A DNA stretch of 64,000 nucleotides, taken from Ideonella sp. GTDB taxonomy: Bacteria; Pseudomonadota; Gammaproteobacteria; Burkholderiales; Burkholderiaceae_C. Within the stretch, counting starts at the first letter, position 1; each line of letters begins with the position of its first letter. Below are positions 1-12,179 of this stretch, one piece after another. A model generated the notes under the pieces. It saw only the letters and a list, made by a program, of their open reading frames with translations. It did not search any database and was not told the origin of the DNA. Both the position numbers and the translations under genes were made by a program. The DNA lies in assembly GCA_015075165.1 (NCBI GenBank), contig JABTUY010000006.1, positions 62,001 to 126,000 on the forward strand. Direction: 5' to 3'.

Positions 1-1436
1 AGCATCGCGAACGGATCGCGCCGCACGGCGCCGTTGCCGCCGGCCATCGCCGCGGTGGTTTCGCTGCCCATCGTGGCGGCCATGTACACGCCCTCGTGCC
101 AGCTGCGCGCCTCGGTCACCAGCGGCACGGTGGTGGAGCGGCGACCGCCGAAGATGAAGGCATCGATCGCCACGCCCGCGGGGTTGTCCCATTCGGGGTC
201 GAGCGCGGGGTTGTTCGTCGCCGCCACGGTGAAGCGCGAGTTCGGATGTGCCGCCTTGGCACCGGTCTCTTTCGCGATCGCCGGTGTCCAGTCGTGGCCC
301 TGCCAGTCGGTGAGGTGCGCCGGGACGGTGTCGGTCATGCCTTCCCACCAGACATCGCCGTCGTCGGTGAGCGCGACGTTGGTGAAGATCACGTCGCGCT
401 TCAACGACGCCATGCAGTTCGGGTTGGTCTTCTCGTTGGTGCCCGGCGCGACGCCGAAGTAGCCCGACTCGGGGTTGATCGCCACCAGGCGCCCGTCCTT
501 GCCGGGCTTGATCCACGCGATGTCGTCGCCGATCGTGGTGACCTTCCAACCGGCGAACGCCTTCGGCGGCACCAGCATCGCGAAGTTGGTCTTGCCGCAG
601 GCGCTCGGAAAGGCGGCGGCGACGTGGTACTTCTTGCCGGTGGGCGACGTGACGCCCAGGATCAGCATGTGCTCGGCCAGCCAGCCCTGGTCGCGGCCCA
701 TCGTCGAGGCGATGCGCAGCGCGAAACACTTCTTGCCGAGCAGCGCGTTGCCGCCGTAGCCCGAGCCGTAGCTCCAGATCTCGCGGGTCTCGGGGTAGTG
801 CACGATGTACTTGGTCGCGTTGCTCGGCCAGGCCACGTCGCGCTGGCCGGGCGCCAGCGGCGCGCCGACGCTGTGCACGCACGGCACGAACTCGCCGTCG
901 GAGCCGAGCACGTCGAACACCGCGCGGCCCATGCGCGTCATGATGCGCATGTTGACCGCCACGTACGCCGAGTCGGACAGCTCGACGCCGATGTGCGCGA
1001 TCGGCGAGCCGATCGGGCCCATCGAGAACGGCACCACGTACATCGTGCGGCCGCGCATGCAGCCCTTGAACAACGCCCGCTCGCCGGTTTCGAGCAGCGA
1101 GCGCATCTCGTGCGGATCGACCCAGTTGTTGGTCGGGCCGGCGTCGTCCTTGCGCTGGCTGCAGATGAAGGTGCGGTTCTCGACCCGCGCCACGTCGCTC
1201 GGGTCACTCAGCGCAAGATAGCTGTTCGGACGCAGCGCCGGGTTCAGCCGCTTGAAGGTGCCGGCATCGACCAGGTGCTGGCACAGGCGGTCGTACTCGG
1301 CCTGCGAGCCGTCGCACCAGTAGACATCTTGCGCCTCGGTCAGTGCCGCCATGCGCGCCACCCATTCGAGCAGGCGCCGGTGCTTGACGTAGGCCGGTGC
1401 GTTCAGGCGCACCCCTTCCATGCGGGGGACGTTCAT
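1..1436 (-). CDS. pckG: Phosphoenolpyruvate carboxykinase (GTP), C-terminus cut by window edge
   Basis: Converts oxaloacetate and GTP to phosphoenolpyruvate, CO2 and GDP, the first committed step of gluconeogenesis; cytosolic. About 478 codons are present, starting at the ATG at 1436 ([20 protein letters not shown]); the family usually has about 600 residues, so roughly the last 120 lie outside the window. The nucleotide-binding P-loop FPSACGKTN with its active-site cysteine sits near residues 276-286, which marks the GTP-type enzyme rather than the ATP type. The 299 bases upstream, between this gene and tgt, hold the tgt terminator and presumably the pckG promoter, but I see no convincing -10/-35 pair there. 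Function is confident; the 3' end is missing only because of the window limit. Confidence 0.95.
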   Translation of the reverse strand, partial: MNVPRMEGVRLNAPAYVKHRRLLEWVARMAALTEAQDVYWCDGSQAEYDRLCQHLVDAGTFKRLNPALRPNSYLALSDPSDVARVENRTFICSQRKDDAGPTNNWVDPHEMRSLLETGERALFKGCMRGRTMYVVPFSMGPIGSPIAHIGVELSDSAYVAVNMRIMTRMGRAVFDVLGSDGEFVPCVHSVGAPLAPGQRDVAWPSNATKYIVHYPETREIWSYGSGYGGNALLGKKCFALRIASTMGRDQGWLAEHMLILGVTSPTGKKYHVAAAFPSACGKTNFAMLVPPKAFAGWKVTTIGDDIAWIKPGKDGRLVAINPESGYFGVAPGTNEKTNPNCMASLKRDVIFTNVALTDDGDVWWEGMTDTVPAHLTDWQGHDWTPAIAKETGAKAAHPNSRFTVAATNNPALDPEWDNPAGVAIDAFIFGGRRSTTVPLVTEARSWHEGVYMAATMGSETTAAMAGGNGAVRRDPFAM

Positions 1437-1713
1437 CGCCGATCCAATCATCGAAGTTGCAAAACGGGTTTGGACCAACCTCGCTCGGTGCGCTGCCTCG
1501 ATCGCGCTGCGGGGCTCGGCCAAAGCCGCGGGGCCGTGGGTCGGGGGATTGCGCGTGGGCGATTCGTACTGCGGATTGCGTTGCCGGGGGCGAAAGCCCG
1601 CCGAGGGGCCCGTGGGGCCGGTCGGTGGCAGCAAATTGTCGGTGCAGTGTAAACCCGACGAAACCACCGGATGCCGGGGGGCGGACCGCAAAGCAGGTGT
1701 GACCAAAGGACGG

Positions 1714-1735
1714 CAAAAGCGACGGCTCGGCGCCG

Positions 1736-1737
<2 letters not shown>
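1714..1737 (-). terminator. Intrinsic terminator of tgt
   Basis: On the minus strand GACGGC pairs with GCCGTC around a 5-base loop (hairpin 1721-1737), followed by a short T run (CTTTTG, 1714-1719). The hairpin overlaps the tgt stop codon, so it would end the queA-tgt transcript at the end of the gene. Confidence 0.6.
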
Positions 1738-3933
<2,196 letters not shown>

Positions 3934-4001
3934 CGTGGCTGCGGACCGTGGCCGCGAACGGCGCGCTGAGCTGCGGGATCGCCGCGGGTCACAATGGTTC
4001 C

Positions 4002-6098
4002 ATGGCCGTGGTGCCCGCACCAGAACGCACGATACCGCAGACGCGAGAGCCGGCACGCGCGTCGGCGCCGGCGCGTGCGCTCGAGCGCCTGGGCCTGCAG
4101 CGCGACCTCGACCTCGCGCTGCACCTGCCGCTGCGCTACGAGGACGAGACGCGGCTGGTGCGCATCGCCGATGCACGCGACGGCGATGCGCTGCAGGTCG
4201 AGGGCGTGGTCACCGACGCGCGCGTCGAGTTCCGCCCGCGCCGCCAGCTGGTGGCGCGCATCGACGACGGCAGCGGCACGCTGGTGCTGCGCTTCGTCAA
4301 CTTCTATCCGTCGCACCAGAAGACGCTGGCGCGCGGCGTGCGGGTGCGCGCACGCGGCGACGTGCGCGCCGGCTTCTTCGGCCGCGAGATGGTGCACCCG
4401 GTGTTCAAGGCGGTCGAGACCGGGGCGCCGCTGTCGAACGCGCTGACGCCGGTGTACCCCACCGTGGCGCAGCTGCCGCAGGCCTACCTGCGCAAGGCGA
4501 TCGCCAGCGCGCTGCAACGCGCGCCGCTGCACGAGCTGCTGCCGGCCGGCGCGGTGCCGGCCGGCCTGCCGAGCCTGCGCGACGCGCTGCAGCGCCTGCA
4601 CCACCCGCCGCCCGATGCGTCGCTGGCCGCGCTGCACGACCACAGCGATCCGGCCTGGCAGCGCCTGAAGTTCGAGGAGCTGCTGGCGCAGCAGCTGTCG
4701 CAGCACCAGGCGCGGCGCGAGCGCGCGCACCTGGCGGCGCCCCCGCTGCAGCCGCGCCGCGGCGGCGTGCACGAGCGGCTGGCCGTGGCGCTGCCGTTCG
4801 CGCTCACCGCGGCGCAGCAGCGCGTCGCGGCCGAGGTGGCGGCCGACCTGGCGTTGCCCAAGCCGATGCACCGGCTGCTGCAAGGCGACGTCGGCTCGGG
4901 CAAGACGGTGGTGGCCGCGCTGTCGGCGGCGATCGCCATCGACGCCGGCTGGCAGTGCGCACTGATGGCGCCCACCGAGATCCTGGCCGAGCAGCACTTT
5001 CGCAAGCTGGTGCAGTGGCTGACGCCGCTGGGCATCGGCATGGCCTGGCTCAGCGGCAGCCGCAAGGGCCGCGCGCGCGCGCAGATGATCGAGCGCGTGG
5101 CCAGCGGCGAGGCGGCGCTGGTGATCGGCACGCACGCGGTGATCCAGGACGACGTGCATTTCGCGCGGCTGGGCCTGGCCATCGTCGACGAGCAGCACCG
5201 CTTCGGCGTGCAGCAGCGGCTGGCGCTGCGCCGCAAGCTCGGCGAGCAGGCCGGCGGCCGCGCGGCGGCGCCGCTCGAGCCGCACCTGCTGATGATGAGC
5301 GCGACACCCATCCCGCGCACGCTGGCGATGAGCTACTTCGCCGACCTCGACGTCAGCACGATCGACGAGCTGCCGCCGGGCCGGCAGCCGGTGCTGACCA
5401 AGCTGTTCGGCGACGACCGGCGCGAGCAGGTGGTGGCGCGCATCGCCGATGAGGTGGCGCGCGGCCGCCAGGTCTACTGGGTGTGCCCGCTGATCGAGGA
5501 GAGCCAGAAGCTCGACCTGCAGAACGCCACCGAGACGCACCGCCAGCTGTGCGATGCACTGCCCGGGGCGATGGTGGGGCTGCTGCACGGCCGCATGCCG
5601 GCGGCCGAGAAGGCGGCGGTGATGAGCCTGTTCACCGGCGGCCAGATGCAGGTGCTGGTGTCGACCACGGTGATCGAGGTCGGCGTCGATGTGCCCAATG
5701 CCAGCCTGATGGTGATCGAGCATGCCGAGCGCTTCGGCCTCGCGCAGCTGCACCAGCTGCGCGGCCGCGTCGGCCGCGGCGCGCAGGCCAGCGTCTGCGT
5801 GCTGCTGTACAGCGCGCCGCTGTCGCCCACTGCGAAGGAGCGGCTGCGCGCGATCGTCGACACGCACGACGGCTTCGAGATCGCGCGCCGCGACCTCGAG
5901 ATCCGCGGCCCCGGCGAGTTCATGGGCGCGCGCCAGAGCGGCGACGCGCTGCTGCGCTTCGCCGACCTGGCCGACGATGCGCCGCTGCTGGCGCGCGCGC
6001 GCACGGTGGCCGCACAGCTGCTCGACAGCGAGCCGGCGGCCGCACGCGCGCAGGTCGAGCGCTGGCTCGGCGGCAAAGCCGAGTTCCTGAAGGCCTGA
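4002..6098 (+). CDS. recG: ATP-dependent DNA helicase RecG
   Basis: Branch-migration helicase that remodels stalled forks and Holliday junctions. The product has 698 residues. An N-terminal wedge/OB region (about 50-180) is followed by the helicase core: Walker [14 protein letters not shown] near residue 294, the DExH box as [11 protein letters not shown] near 395, [15 protein letters not shown] (motif III), and motif V/VI as [20 protein letters not shown] then QLRGRVGRG. The C-terminal FMGARQSG belongs to the RecG translocation segment. ATG 4002 was chosen because the family's N-terminal conservation begins shortly after it; no strong ribosome-binding site is seen. Only the queA upstream gap separates it from the queuosine operon. 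Confidence 0.97.
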   Translation: MAVVPAPERTIPQTREPARASAPARALERLGLQRDLDLALHLPLRYEDETRLVRIADARDGDALQVEGVVTDARVEFRPRRQLVARIDDGSGTLVLRFVNFYPSHQKTLARGVRVRARGDVRAGFFGREMVHPVFKAVETGAPLSNALTPVYPTVAQLPQAYLRKAIASALQRAPLHELLPAGAVPAGLPSLRDALQRLHHPPPDASLAALHDHSDPAWQRLKFEELLAQQLSQHQARRERAHLAAPPLQPRRGGVHERLAVALPFALTAAQQRVAAEVAADLALPKPMHRLLQGDVGSGKTVVAALSAAIAIDAGWQCALMAPTEILAEQHFRKLVQWLTPLGIGMAWLSGSRKGRARAQMIERVASGEAALVIGTHAVIQDDVHFARLGLAIVDEQHRFGVQQRLALRRKLGEQAGGRAAAPLEPHLLMMSATPIPRTLAMSYFADLDVSTIDELPPGRQPVLTKLFGDDRREQVVARIADEVARGRQVYWVCPLIEESQKLDLQNATETHRQLCDALPGAMVGLLHGRMPAAEKAAVMSLFTGGQMQVLVSTTVIEVGVDVPNASLMVIEHAERFGLAQLHQLRGRVGRGAQASVCVLLYSAPLSPTAKERLRAIVDTHDGFEIARRDLEIRGPGEFMGARQSGDALLRFADLADDAPLLARARTVAAQLLDSEPAAARAQVERWLGGKAEFLKA

Positions 6099-6203
6099 AC
6101 GCTGCTGCGCTTGCGCGCACCCCGCGTTCGGAACTGCGTGCCGCCCGGCCGCGTGCCTAGAATCGGCGCGCGCCCGCGTTCGACGGGCTCGAGGAGACTG
6201 GAC

Positions 6204-7451
6204 ATGTCAGCGATCGTTCAGCGTGCCAAGGAGATCCTGCTCGACCCCAAGGGCACGTGGCCGCGCATCGAGGCCGAGCCGGCCACCGCGCAATCGATCT
6301 ACGTGCCGTATGTGGTCGCGCTGGCCGCGCTGGCGGCGGTGTGCGGCTTCATCGGCCTGTCGATCGTCGGCGTCGGCGGCTTCGGCATGAGCTTTCGCGT
6401 GCCGATCCTGACCGGGCTGGTCGGCATGATCGTTCGCTTCGTGCTGTCGCTGGTGATGGTGTTCGTCATCGCGCTGATCGTCGACGCGCTGGCGCCAACC
6501 TTCGGCGGGCAGAAGAACCCGATCAACGCGCTGAAGGTGGTTGCCTATGGCAGCACCGCAGGCTTCCTCGGCGGCGTGTTCAGCCTGCTGCCGTCGCTGT
6601 CGATCCTCGGCTTGCTGGCGGCGCTGTATTCGATCTACCTCGTCTACACCGGGCTGCCGGTGCTGATGAAGTGCCCGCAAGACAAGGCACTGGCCTACAC
6701 CGCGGTGCTGATCGTCTGCGGCATCGTCGCCGGCGTCATCCTCGGCACCGTGTCGTCGCTGTTCGGCGGCATGGGCACGATGGGCATGCACCGCGGCGTC
6801 GGCATGGGCGGCGCATCGGGCCCGGGCGAGGTGGCGATCAAGACGCCCGGCGGCGAGATCAAGATCGACACCGCCAAGATGGAGGCGTTCAGCAAACGCA
6901 TGGAAGCGGCCGCCAAGCAGGCCGAGGCGGCGCAGGCCTCGGGCGACGCGCAGGCCGCGGCCAAGGCCGGCGCCGGTGTGGTGGCGGCGATAGCCGGCTC
7001 GGTGCAGCGGCCGGTGGTGCCTGCAGCCGATCTGAAGGCGCTGCTGCCGGCCTCGCTCGGCGCCCTGAACCGCGAATCGTTCGAGGCCGAGAACAACGGC
7101 GCGATGGGCCTCGCGATCTCCAGCGCGAAGGCCCGCTACGCGGGCGACGGCAAGTCGGTGGACCTGTCGATCACCGACACCGGCGGCCTCGCCAGCGTGG
7201 TGGCCGCCTGGGCCAACGTCACGTCGGAGCGCGAGGACGGCCGCCACATCGAGAAGACCTACAAGCAAGGCGAGCGCACGGTGCACGAGAACTACCGCAA
7301 GGACGGCAGCCACGGCGAGTACACCGTGCTGCTGGCCAACGGCATGGTGGTCGAGGCCGAGGGCAGCGGGCTGCCGCCGGCCACGCTGAAGGCCGCGGTC
7401 GAAGGGCTCGATCTCGGGCGCATCGAGGCGCTGAAGCCGCCGGCCAAGTGA
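6204..7451 (+). CDS. Yip1-domain membrane protein
   Basis: A 415-residue protein of unknown specific function. Residues 1-30 are soluble (AKEILLDPKGTWPRIEAEPA, typical of bacterial Yip1 proteins), followed by about five hydrophobic segments between residues 32 and 195. From about residue 205 the chain leaves the membrane, with a Gly/Met-rich linker, an alanine-rich helix (about 230-265), and a C-terminal domain of about 130 residues containing many charged and Gly residues. The long C-terminal soluble domain is not standard for the plain Yip1 family, whose members are near 200 residues. GAGGAG lies a few bases before ATG 6204. It stands between recG and oxyR without an obvious functional link to either. 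Confidence 0.8.
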   Translation: MSAIVQRAKEILLDPKGTWPRIEAEPATAQSIYVPYVVALAALAAVCGFIGLSIVGVGGFGMSFRVPILTGLVGMIVRFVLSLVMVFVIALIVDALAPTFGGQKNPINALKVVAYGSTAGFLGGVFSLLPSLSILGLLAALYSIYLVYTGLPVLMKCPQDKALAYTAVLIVCGIVAGVILGTVSSLFGGMGTMGMHRGVGMGGASGPGEVAIKTPGGEIKIDTAKMEAFSKRMEAAAKQAEAAQASGDAQAAAKAGAGVVAAIAGSVQRPVVPAADLKALLPASLGALNRESFEAENNGAMGLAISSAKARYAGDGKSVDLSITDTGGLASVVAAWANVTSEREDGRHIEKTYKQGERTVHENYRKDGSHGEYTVLLANGMVVEAEGSGLPPATLKAAVEGLDLGRIEALKPPAK

Positions 7452-7506
7452 CCGTGCGCGACCACTGCCACCGCACCCTGCCGGCCTGCGCCTTCGCTGC
7501 CCGCGC

Positions 7507-8430
7507 ATGACGCTGACCGAGCTGCGCTACATCGTCGCCGTCGCACGCGAGCGCCACTTCGGGCGCGCGGCCGAGGCCTGCCACGTGTCGCAGCCGACGC
7601 TGTCGGTGGCGATCAAGAAGCTGGAGGAAGAGCTCGACCTCAAGATCTTCGAGCGCGGCGCCAGCGATGTCAGTGTGACGCCGCTGGGCGAGGCCATCGT
7701 GCGCCAGGCGCAGCAGGTGATCGAGCAGGCGGCGGCGATCAAGGAGCTCGCCCGGCGCGGCAAGGATCCGCTGGCCGGCCCGCTCAAGCTCGGCATCATC
7801 TACACCATCGGGCCCTACCTGCTGCCGGCGCTGGTGCGCCAGGCGATCCGCCTGACGCCGCAGATGCCGCTGATGCTGCAGGAGAACTTCACCGTCAAGC
7901 TGCTCGACATGCTGCGCACCGGCGAGCTCGACTGCGCGATCATGGCCGAGCCGTTTCCCGACACCGGCCTGGCGATCGCGCCGCTGTACGACGAGCCGTT
8001 CATGGTTGCGGTGCCGAAATCGCACCCGCTGGCCAGGCGCAAGTCGATCAGCGCCGAGGCGCTCAAGCTCGAGACGATGCTGCTGCTGGGCACCGGGCAC
8101 TGCTTTCGCGACCACGTGCTCGAGGTGTGCCCGGAGTTCGCGCGCTTCTCCAGCGATGCCGAAGGCATGCGCAAGAGCTTCGAGGGTTCGTCGCTCGAGA
8201 CCATCAAGCACATGGTGGCCTCCGGCATGGGCGTCACCGTGGTGCCCCAGCTCAGCGTGCCGGCCGAGCCACAGGAGCACGTGAAGTACATCGCCTTCGA
8301 GCCGCCGGTGCCGAGCCGGCGCGTGGTGCTGGCGTGGCGGCGCAGCTTCACACGCTACGAGGCGATCGCCGCGCTGCGCAACGCGGTGTACGCCTGCGAA
8401 CTGCGTGGTGTGACGCGGCTGACGGCCTGA
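7507..8430 (+). CDS. oxyR: Hydrogen peroxide-sensing LysR-type regulator OxyR
   Basis: LysR-type activator of 307 residues. It has an N-terminal winged helix-turn-helix (ELRYIVAVARERHFGRAAEA, QPTLSVAIKKLEEEL) and a C-terminal effector domain. The peroxide-sensing pair is present: GHCFRDHVLEVC places cysteines at residues 199 and 208, the same numbering and spacing as the disulfide-forming pair of E. coli OxyR. In known OxyR proteins oxidation of these residues switches on catalase, peroxiredoxin and dps. The next gene downstream is dps, 126 bases away and co-oriented, which fits a peroxide-defence pair. Among LysR proteins the two cysteines make the OxyR assignment firm. Confidence 0.95.
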   Translation: MTLTELRYIVAVARERHFGRAAEACHVSQPTLSVAIKKLEEELDLKIFERGASDVSVTPLGEAIVRQAQQVIEQAAAIKELARRGKDPLAGPLKLGIIYTIGPYLLPALVRQAIRLTPQMPLMLQENFTVKLLDMLRTGELDCAIMAEPFPDTGLAIAPLYDEPFMVAVPKSHPLARRKSISAEALKLETMLLLGTGHCFRDHVLEVCPEFARFSSDAEGMRKSFEGSSLETIKHMVASGMGVTVVPQLSVPAEPQEHVKYIAFEPPVPSRRVVLAWRRSFTRYEAIAALRNAVYACELRGVTRLTA

Positions 8431-8556
8431 GCGTCGGCGCGGCGCCGGGTGCGGGCTATCGCTATCGCCGCGCTAGGGGCTTTCGAATGGACCTGCGGCC
8501 GCCCGGAGGCTATCGTGTGCGTCACCGATCGGCCCACCCGACAACGCGAGGACGCC

Positions 8557-9042
8557 ATGAGCAAGAGCACGCAGATCCACATCGGCATCGACGACAAGCA
8601 CCGCGCATCGATCGCAGGCGGCCTGAGCCGCCTGCTGGCCGATACCTACACGCTGTACCTGACCACGCACAACTTCCACTGGAACGTGACCGGCCCGATG
8701 TTCAACACGCTGCACGCGATGTTCATGCAGCAGTACACCGAGCTGTGGAACGCGGTCGACCCGATCGCCGAGCGCATCCGCGCGATCGGCCATTTCGCGC
8801 CCGGCAGCTACGGACAGTTCGGCAAGCTCGCCAGCGTGAGCGACGCGCCGCTGACGCCGCCGCGCGCGCTCGAGATGGTGCGCATCCTGATGCAGGGCCA
8901 CGAGGCGGTGGCGCGCACCGCGCGTGAGCTGTTCCCGCTGGTCGACGAAGCGAACGACCAACCCACCGCCGATCTGCTGACCCAGCGGCTCGACATCCAC
9001 GAGAAGACCGCCTGGATGCTGCGCTCGCTGCTGGAAGACTGA
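8557..9042 (+). CDS. dps: Dps-family DNA-binding ferritin-like protein
   Basis: A 161-residue member of the ferritin-like Dps family. Such proteins assemble as dodecamers, oxidise Fe(II) with H2O2 and protect DNA. The diagnostic [20 protein letters not shown] begins near residue 40, with the ferroxidase His and the later Asp/Glu of the dimer interface ([12 protein letters not shown]). GAGGA lies six bases before ATG 8557, supporting this start over longer upstream reading. Immediately downstream a convergent gene begins at base 9043, so the two stop codons abut. Its place after oxyR suggests OxyR control. The 126-base gap contains several CTAT motifs, but they are not arranged as a recognisable OxyR site. 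Confidence 0.93.
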   Translation: MSKSTQIHIGIDDKHRASIAGGLSRLLADTYTLYLTTHNFHWNVTGPMFNTLHAMFMQQYTELWNAVDPIAERIRAIGHFAPGSYGQFGKLASVSDAPLTPPRALEMVRILMQGHEAVARTARELFPLVDEANDQPTADLLTQRLDIHEKTAWMLRSLLED

Positions 9043-9675
9043 TCACCGGCCCGCGGGCTCGGTCGGCACCAGCGCGGCCAGCGCCGCGCTGTGCGCATCG
9101 CCACGCTGCAGCAGGCCGGCGGCCGTGCCCATGCGGTCGGGCAGCGAGCGGTTCTGGCTGACCTTCCACTTGCCCACCAGGCGCTCGATCGGCATCTCGA
9201 TGCCGACGATCGCCTTCAGCATCTGGTCGAGGTAGTCCGCCGGCGCATCGGCCACCGACCACGGCACGGCGCTGCCGGCCTCGTGCACCTCGGTCAGCCG
9301 GGCCACGATGCGCAGCAGGTCGTCGCGCGACTCGAGCGCGCGCGGCGTGCCGTGCGCGTGGACGACCGCATAGTTCCAGGTCGGCACCGCCTTGCCGTGC
9401 TCGCGCTTGCTGGGGTACCAGTTCGGCGAAATGTAGGCCTGCGGGCCCTGGAACACCGCGACACTGGCACCAAGCTGCCGCCACACCGGATTGGCGCGCG
9501 CCACATGCCCCACCAGCGTGCCGCGCGGCCCACGCGCCGGATCGATCAGGAACGGGATGTGGTTCACCACGAGGCCAGCGGACCATTGCACCACCCAGGT
9601 GGTCAGCGGATGCGTGCGCATCAGCGCGTGCATCACGTCGACGCGGGTCTCCTCGAAATGCGCGGGCAGGTACAT
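9043..9675 (-). CDS. FMN-binding PaiB-like protein
   Basis: A 210-residue protein of the FMN_bind_2/PaiB family, flavin-binding split-barrel proteins; PaiB of Bacillus is described as a negative regulator of sporulation and protease genes, but the biochemical role in proteobacteria is unclear. Seen: MYLPAHFEETR at the start, HIPFLIDPARGPRGTLVGHVARANP, then NWYPSKREHGKAVPTWNYAVVHAHG, all typical of the family. ATG 9675 matches the family N-terminus. It is convergent with dps (stops abut at 9042/9043) and divergent from prfC. Confidence 0.85.
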   Translation of the reverse strand: MYLPAHFEETRVDVMHALMRTHPLTTWVVQWSAGLVVNHIPFLIDPARGPRGTLVGHVARANPVWRQLGASVAVFQGPQAYISPNWYPSKREHGKAVPTWNYAVVHAHGTPRALESRDDLLRIVARLTEVHEAGSAVPWSVADAPADYLDQMLKAIVGIEMPIERLVGKWKVSQNRSLPDRMGTAAGLLQRGDAHSAALAALVPTEPAGR

Positions 9676-9778
9676 CGGCGGCTCCTGGCGGATGAGGGGG
9701 CAACGGCAAGGATAATTGCGCTTTGCCTGCACCGGGCCGCCGCCCCGACGCCCGCCTGCCCGTCGCGTCGTTCGATCC

Positions 9779-11404
9779 ATGCCAGACATTGCCTCCGAGG
9801 TGCGCCGCCGGCGCACCTTCGCCATCATTTCCCACCCCGACGCGGGCAAGACCACGCTGACCGAGAAGCTGCTGCTGTTCTCCGGCGCGATCCAGATCGC
9901 CGGCAGCGTGAAGGCGCGCAAGGCGAGCCGGCACGCCACCAGCGACTGGATGGAGATCGAGAAGCAGCGTGGCATCTCGGTGGCCAGCTCGGTGATGCAG
10001 ATGGAGTACCGCGGCTGCGTGATCAACCTGCTCGACACGCCGGGCCACCAGGACTTCAGCGAAGACACCTACCGCGTGCTGACCGCGGTCGACGCCGCGC
10101 TGATGGTGATCGACGCCGCCAACGGCGTCGAGCCGCAGACGCGGCGGCTGCTGCAGGTGTGCCGCGCGCGGAACACGCCGATCCTCACCTTCGTCAACAA
10201 GATGGACCGCGAGGTGCGCGAGCCGCTGGCCTTGATGGACGAGATCGAACGCGAACTCGGCATGGCCGTGGTGCCGTTCACCTGGCCGGTGGGCATGGGC
10301 AAGGTGTTCCACGGCGTGATGGATCTGAAGCGTGAGCAGATGCGCGTGTTCGTGCCGGGCGAGGACCGCAACCGCGACGACGACGAGTTGCTGCAGGGCC
10401 TGGACAACCCGGTGTACGCCGAGCGCTTCGACGCGCAGTGGGAGCATGCGCGGCACGACATCGCGCTGGTGCGCGAGGCGGCGCCGGCGTTCGACGAGGG
10501 CGCGTTCCTCGCCGGCCACCAGACGCCGATGTTCTTCGGCTCGGCGATCAACAACTTCGGCGTGCGCGAGGTGCTCGACGCGCTGGTCGACCTGGCGCCG
10601 AGCCCGGGCGCGAAGCCGGCGCTGCAGCGGCCGGTGCTGCCCGAGGAGCCGAAGTTCTCCGGCGTGGTGTTCAAGATCCAGGCCAACATGGACCCGGCGC
10701 ACCGCGACCGCATCGCCTTCGTTCGTGTCGCGTCGGGCCACTTCGAGCGCGGCATGAAGCTCAAGGTCACGCGCTCGGGCAAGGAGCTCAAGCCCAACAC
10801 GGTGGTGAGCTTCCTGTCGCAGCGGCGCGAGCTGCTCGACGAGGCGTTTGCCGGCGACATCATCGGCATCCCGAACCACGGCGTGCTGCAGCTCGGCGAC
10901 ACGCTCACCGAAGGCGAGCCGCTGCAGTTCACCGGTCTGCCGTTCTTCGCGCCGGAAATGTTCCGCTCGGTCGAAGTGGCCGACCCGCTGAAGACCAAGC
11001 AGCTGAAGGCCGGCCTGACGCAGCTCGGCGAGGAGGGCGCGATCCAGGTGTTCCGCCCGGTGGCCGGCACGGTGCTGCTGCTCGGCGCGGTGGGCCAGCT
11101 TCAGTTCGAAGTGGTGGCGCACCGGCTCGAGCACGAATACGGCTGCAAGGCGCGCATCGCGCCGGCGCGCTACTCGATCGCACGCTGGGTCAGCTGCGAC
11201 GACGCCGACGGCGGCGACAAGGAGCTGCAGCGCTTCATCGACGGCAATGCGCACCGCATGGCGCACGACGCCGTCGGCGCGCCGACGCTGCTGGTGGAGT
11301 ACGCGCCCGAACTGCGCGCGATCGAGGGCAACTGGCCGAAGATCAAGTTCCACGCGCTGCGCGAGCACGCGGGGCTGGTGTTTCAGCGCCAGCTCGAGGG
11401 TTGA
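9779..11404 (+). CDS. prfC: Peptide chain release factor 3
   Basis: Translational GTPase that removes RF1/RF2 from the ribosome after peptide release. The product has 541 residues. GTPase motifs are in order: G1 SHPDAGKTTLTEKLL near residue 19, switch I GSVKARKASRHATSDWMEIE with QRGISVASSVMQ (G2), G3 DTPGHQDFSEDTYRVL, and G4 NKMDREVREPL. Domain II/III follow with the RF3-specific CKARIAPARYSIARWVSC near the C-terminus. The start at ATG 9779 was preferred because upstream in-frame codons are low-complexity Arg/Pro. The next feature downstream is an AT-rich palindrome belonging to the toxin-antitoxin pair. Confidence 0.96.
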   Translation: MPDIASEVRRRRTFAIISHPDAGKTTLTEKLLLFSGAIQIAGSVKARKASRHATSDWMEIEKQRGISVASSVMQMEYRGCVINLLDTPGHQDFSEDTYRVLTAVDAALMVIDAANGVEPQTRRLLQVCRARNTPILTFVNKMDREVREPLALMDEIERELGMAVVPFTWPVGMGKVFHGVMDLKREQMRVFVPGEDRNRDDDELLQGLDNPVYAERFDAQWEHARHDIALVREAAPAFDEGAFLAGHQTPMFFGSAINNFGVREVLDALVDLAPSPGAKPALQRPVLPEEPKFSGVVFKIQANMDPAHRDRIAFVRVASGHFERGMKLKVTRSGKELKPNTVVSFLSQRRELLDEAFAGDIIGIPNHGVLQLGDTLTEGEPLQFTGLPFFAPEMFRSVEVADPLKTKQLKAGLTQLGEEGAIQVFRPVAGTVLLLGAVGQLQFEVVAHRLEHEYGCKARIAPARYSIARWVSCDDADGGDKELQRFIDGNAHRMAHDAVGAPTLLVEYAPELRAIEGNWPKIKFHALREHAGLVFQRQLEG

Positions 11405-11420
11405 CAAGCTGGTTTGGGGT

Positions 11421-11441
11421 AGTAATACTCAGCTTATTACT
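11421..11441. promoter_or_regulatory. Palindrome upstream of RHH/PIN pair, candidate antitoxin operator
   Basis: AGTAATA at 11421-11427 and TATTACT at 11435-11441 are perfect inverted repeats around a 7-base centre. The stretch is strikingly AT-rich in a GC-rich region and ends 13 bases before the antitoxin ATG. Ribbon-helix-helix antitoxins typically repress their own promoters through such sites, so this is a candidate autoregulatory operator by inference. Confidence 0.55.
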
Positions 11442-11454
11442 GCTACCAGACCCG

Positions 11455-11718
11455 ATGACCATCACCGTCAAGCTCGACCCCGTGCTCGAACAGCAGCTGC
11501 GTCAGCGCGCCGCCGGCAACGGCATGAGCACCAGCGAGGTCATCCGCGCGGCGCTGCTGGCGTATCTGGCCGAGGTCCAGACATCGACCGGCCGCTCGGC
11601 GTTCGCACTCGGCGAAGGCCTGTTCGGCCGCCATGCGGGGGACCCCGCGCTGGCGCAAGACCGCAAGCATGCGCTGGCCGACGAATGGGCCGTGAAGCAT
11701 CGCGCGCGCGGGCGCTGA
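11455..11718 (+). CDS. Ribbon-helix-helix (CopG/VapB-like) antitoxin
   Basis: An 87-residue protein. The N-terminal pattern MTITVKLDPVLEQQLRQRAA then NGMSTSEVIRAALLAYLAE is a beta-strand followed by two helices, the ribbon-helix-helix DNA-binding fold of CopG-type antitoxins. The remaining 45 residues would wrap the toxin. It overlaps the start of the following PIN-domain gene and is preceded by a palindrome, the usual layout of an autoregulated type II toxin-antitoxin operon. The family is clear; the exact subfamily is not. Confidence 0.8.
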   Translation: MTITVKLDPVLEQQLRQRAAGNGMSTSEVIRAALLAYLAEVQTSTGRSAFALGEGLFGRHAGDPALAQDRKHALADEWAVKHRARGR

Positions 11719-12179
11719 AGGTCGCGGCGCGCGAGCCTGCGGCGCGCTACGGGGCCCATGCCGGGCCGGTGCTGGTCGACAGCGGCCCGCTGATCGCGCT
11801 GTTCAACCGCAACGACCACTGGCACCTGCGCACGCTGCAGTGGCTGCAGAGCCACCCCGCCGCCCGGCTGCACACGACTTGGCCGGTCGCCACCGGGGTC
11901 TGCGCGTTGCTGGCACGACGCATCGGCAACGATTGCGCGCTCGACTTCCTGCGTTGGGCACAACGCGGCGGCATCGCGCTCGAACCTGCCGCCGACGGTT
12001 CGCTCACCGAGATCCTGCATCTGAGCGAACGCTTTGCCGATCTGCCGTTCGATCTGGCCGACGCGTCGATCGCCGAGGCAGCGGCGCGACTGCGCATCCG
12101 CCATGTGCTGTCGATCGACGCCGACTTCGACGTCTATCGTGACCGCGCGGGCCGGCCGCTGGTCAACCTGCTGCGCTGA
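11685..12179 (+). CDS. PIN-domain (VapC-like) ribonuclease toxin
   Basis: PIN-domain protein, probably the RNase toxin neutralised by the upstream RHH protein. The core VLVDSGPLIALFNRNDHWH carries the first active-site Asp. A second acidic cluster, DLPFDLADASIAEAAARL, and a third, HVLSIDADFDVYRDRAG, match the conserved PIN acids. Two starts are possible: ATG 11685, which overlaps the antitoxin gene by 34 bases and gives 164 residues, or GTG 11769, which begins directly at the PIN fold and gives 136 residues. Neither has a strong ribosome-binding site. The GTG start gives a more typical length; the ATG is listed as the outer limit. Confidence 0.75.
   Translation: MGREASRARALKVAAREPAARYGAHAGPVLVDSGPLIALFNRNDHWHLRTLQWLQSHPAARLHTTWPVATGVCALLARRIGNDCALDFLRWAQRGGIALEPAADGSLTEILHLSERFADLPFDLADASIAEAAARLRIRHVLSIDADFDVYRDRAGRPLVNLLR

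Noticed and set aside
1437-1735. Coding gene between pckG and tgt
   Set aside because: Open frames there are Arg/Gly/Pro-rich with no start signal; the region holds the tgt terminator and upstream sequence of pckG.
8431-8556. OxyR binding site upstream of dps
   Set aside because: Several CTAT motifs occur, but the ATAG-N7-CTAT spacing of known OxyR sites is absent.
8723-11407. Very long minus-strand open frame over dps and prfC
   Set aside because: Composition is His/Arg/Ala-rich antisense to well-recognised genes; typical of high-GC DNA. Many such frames across the window were ignored for the same reason.
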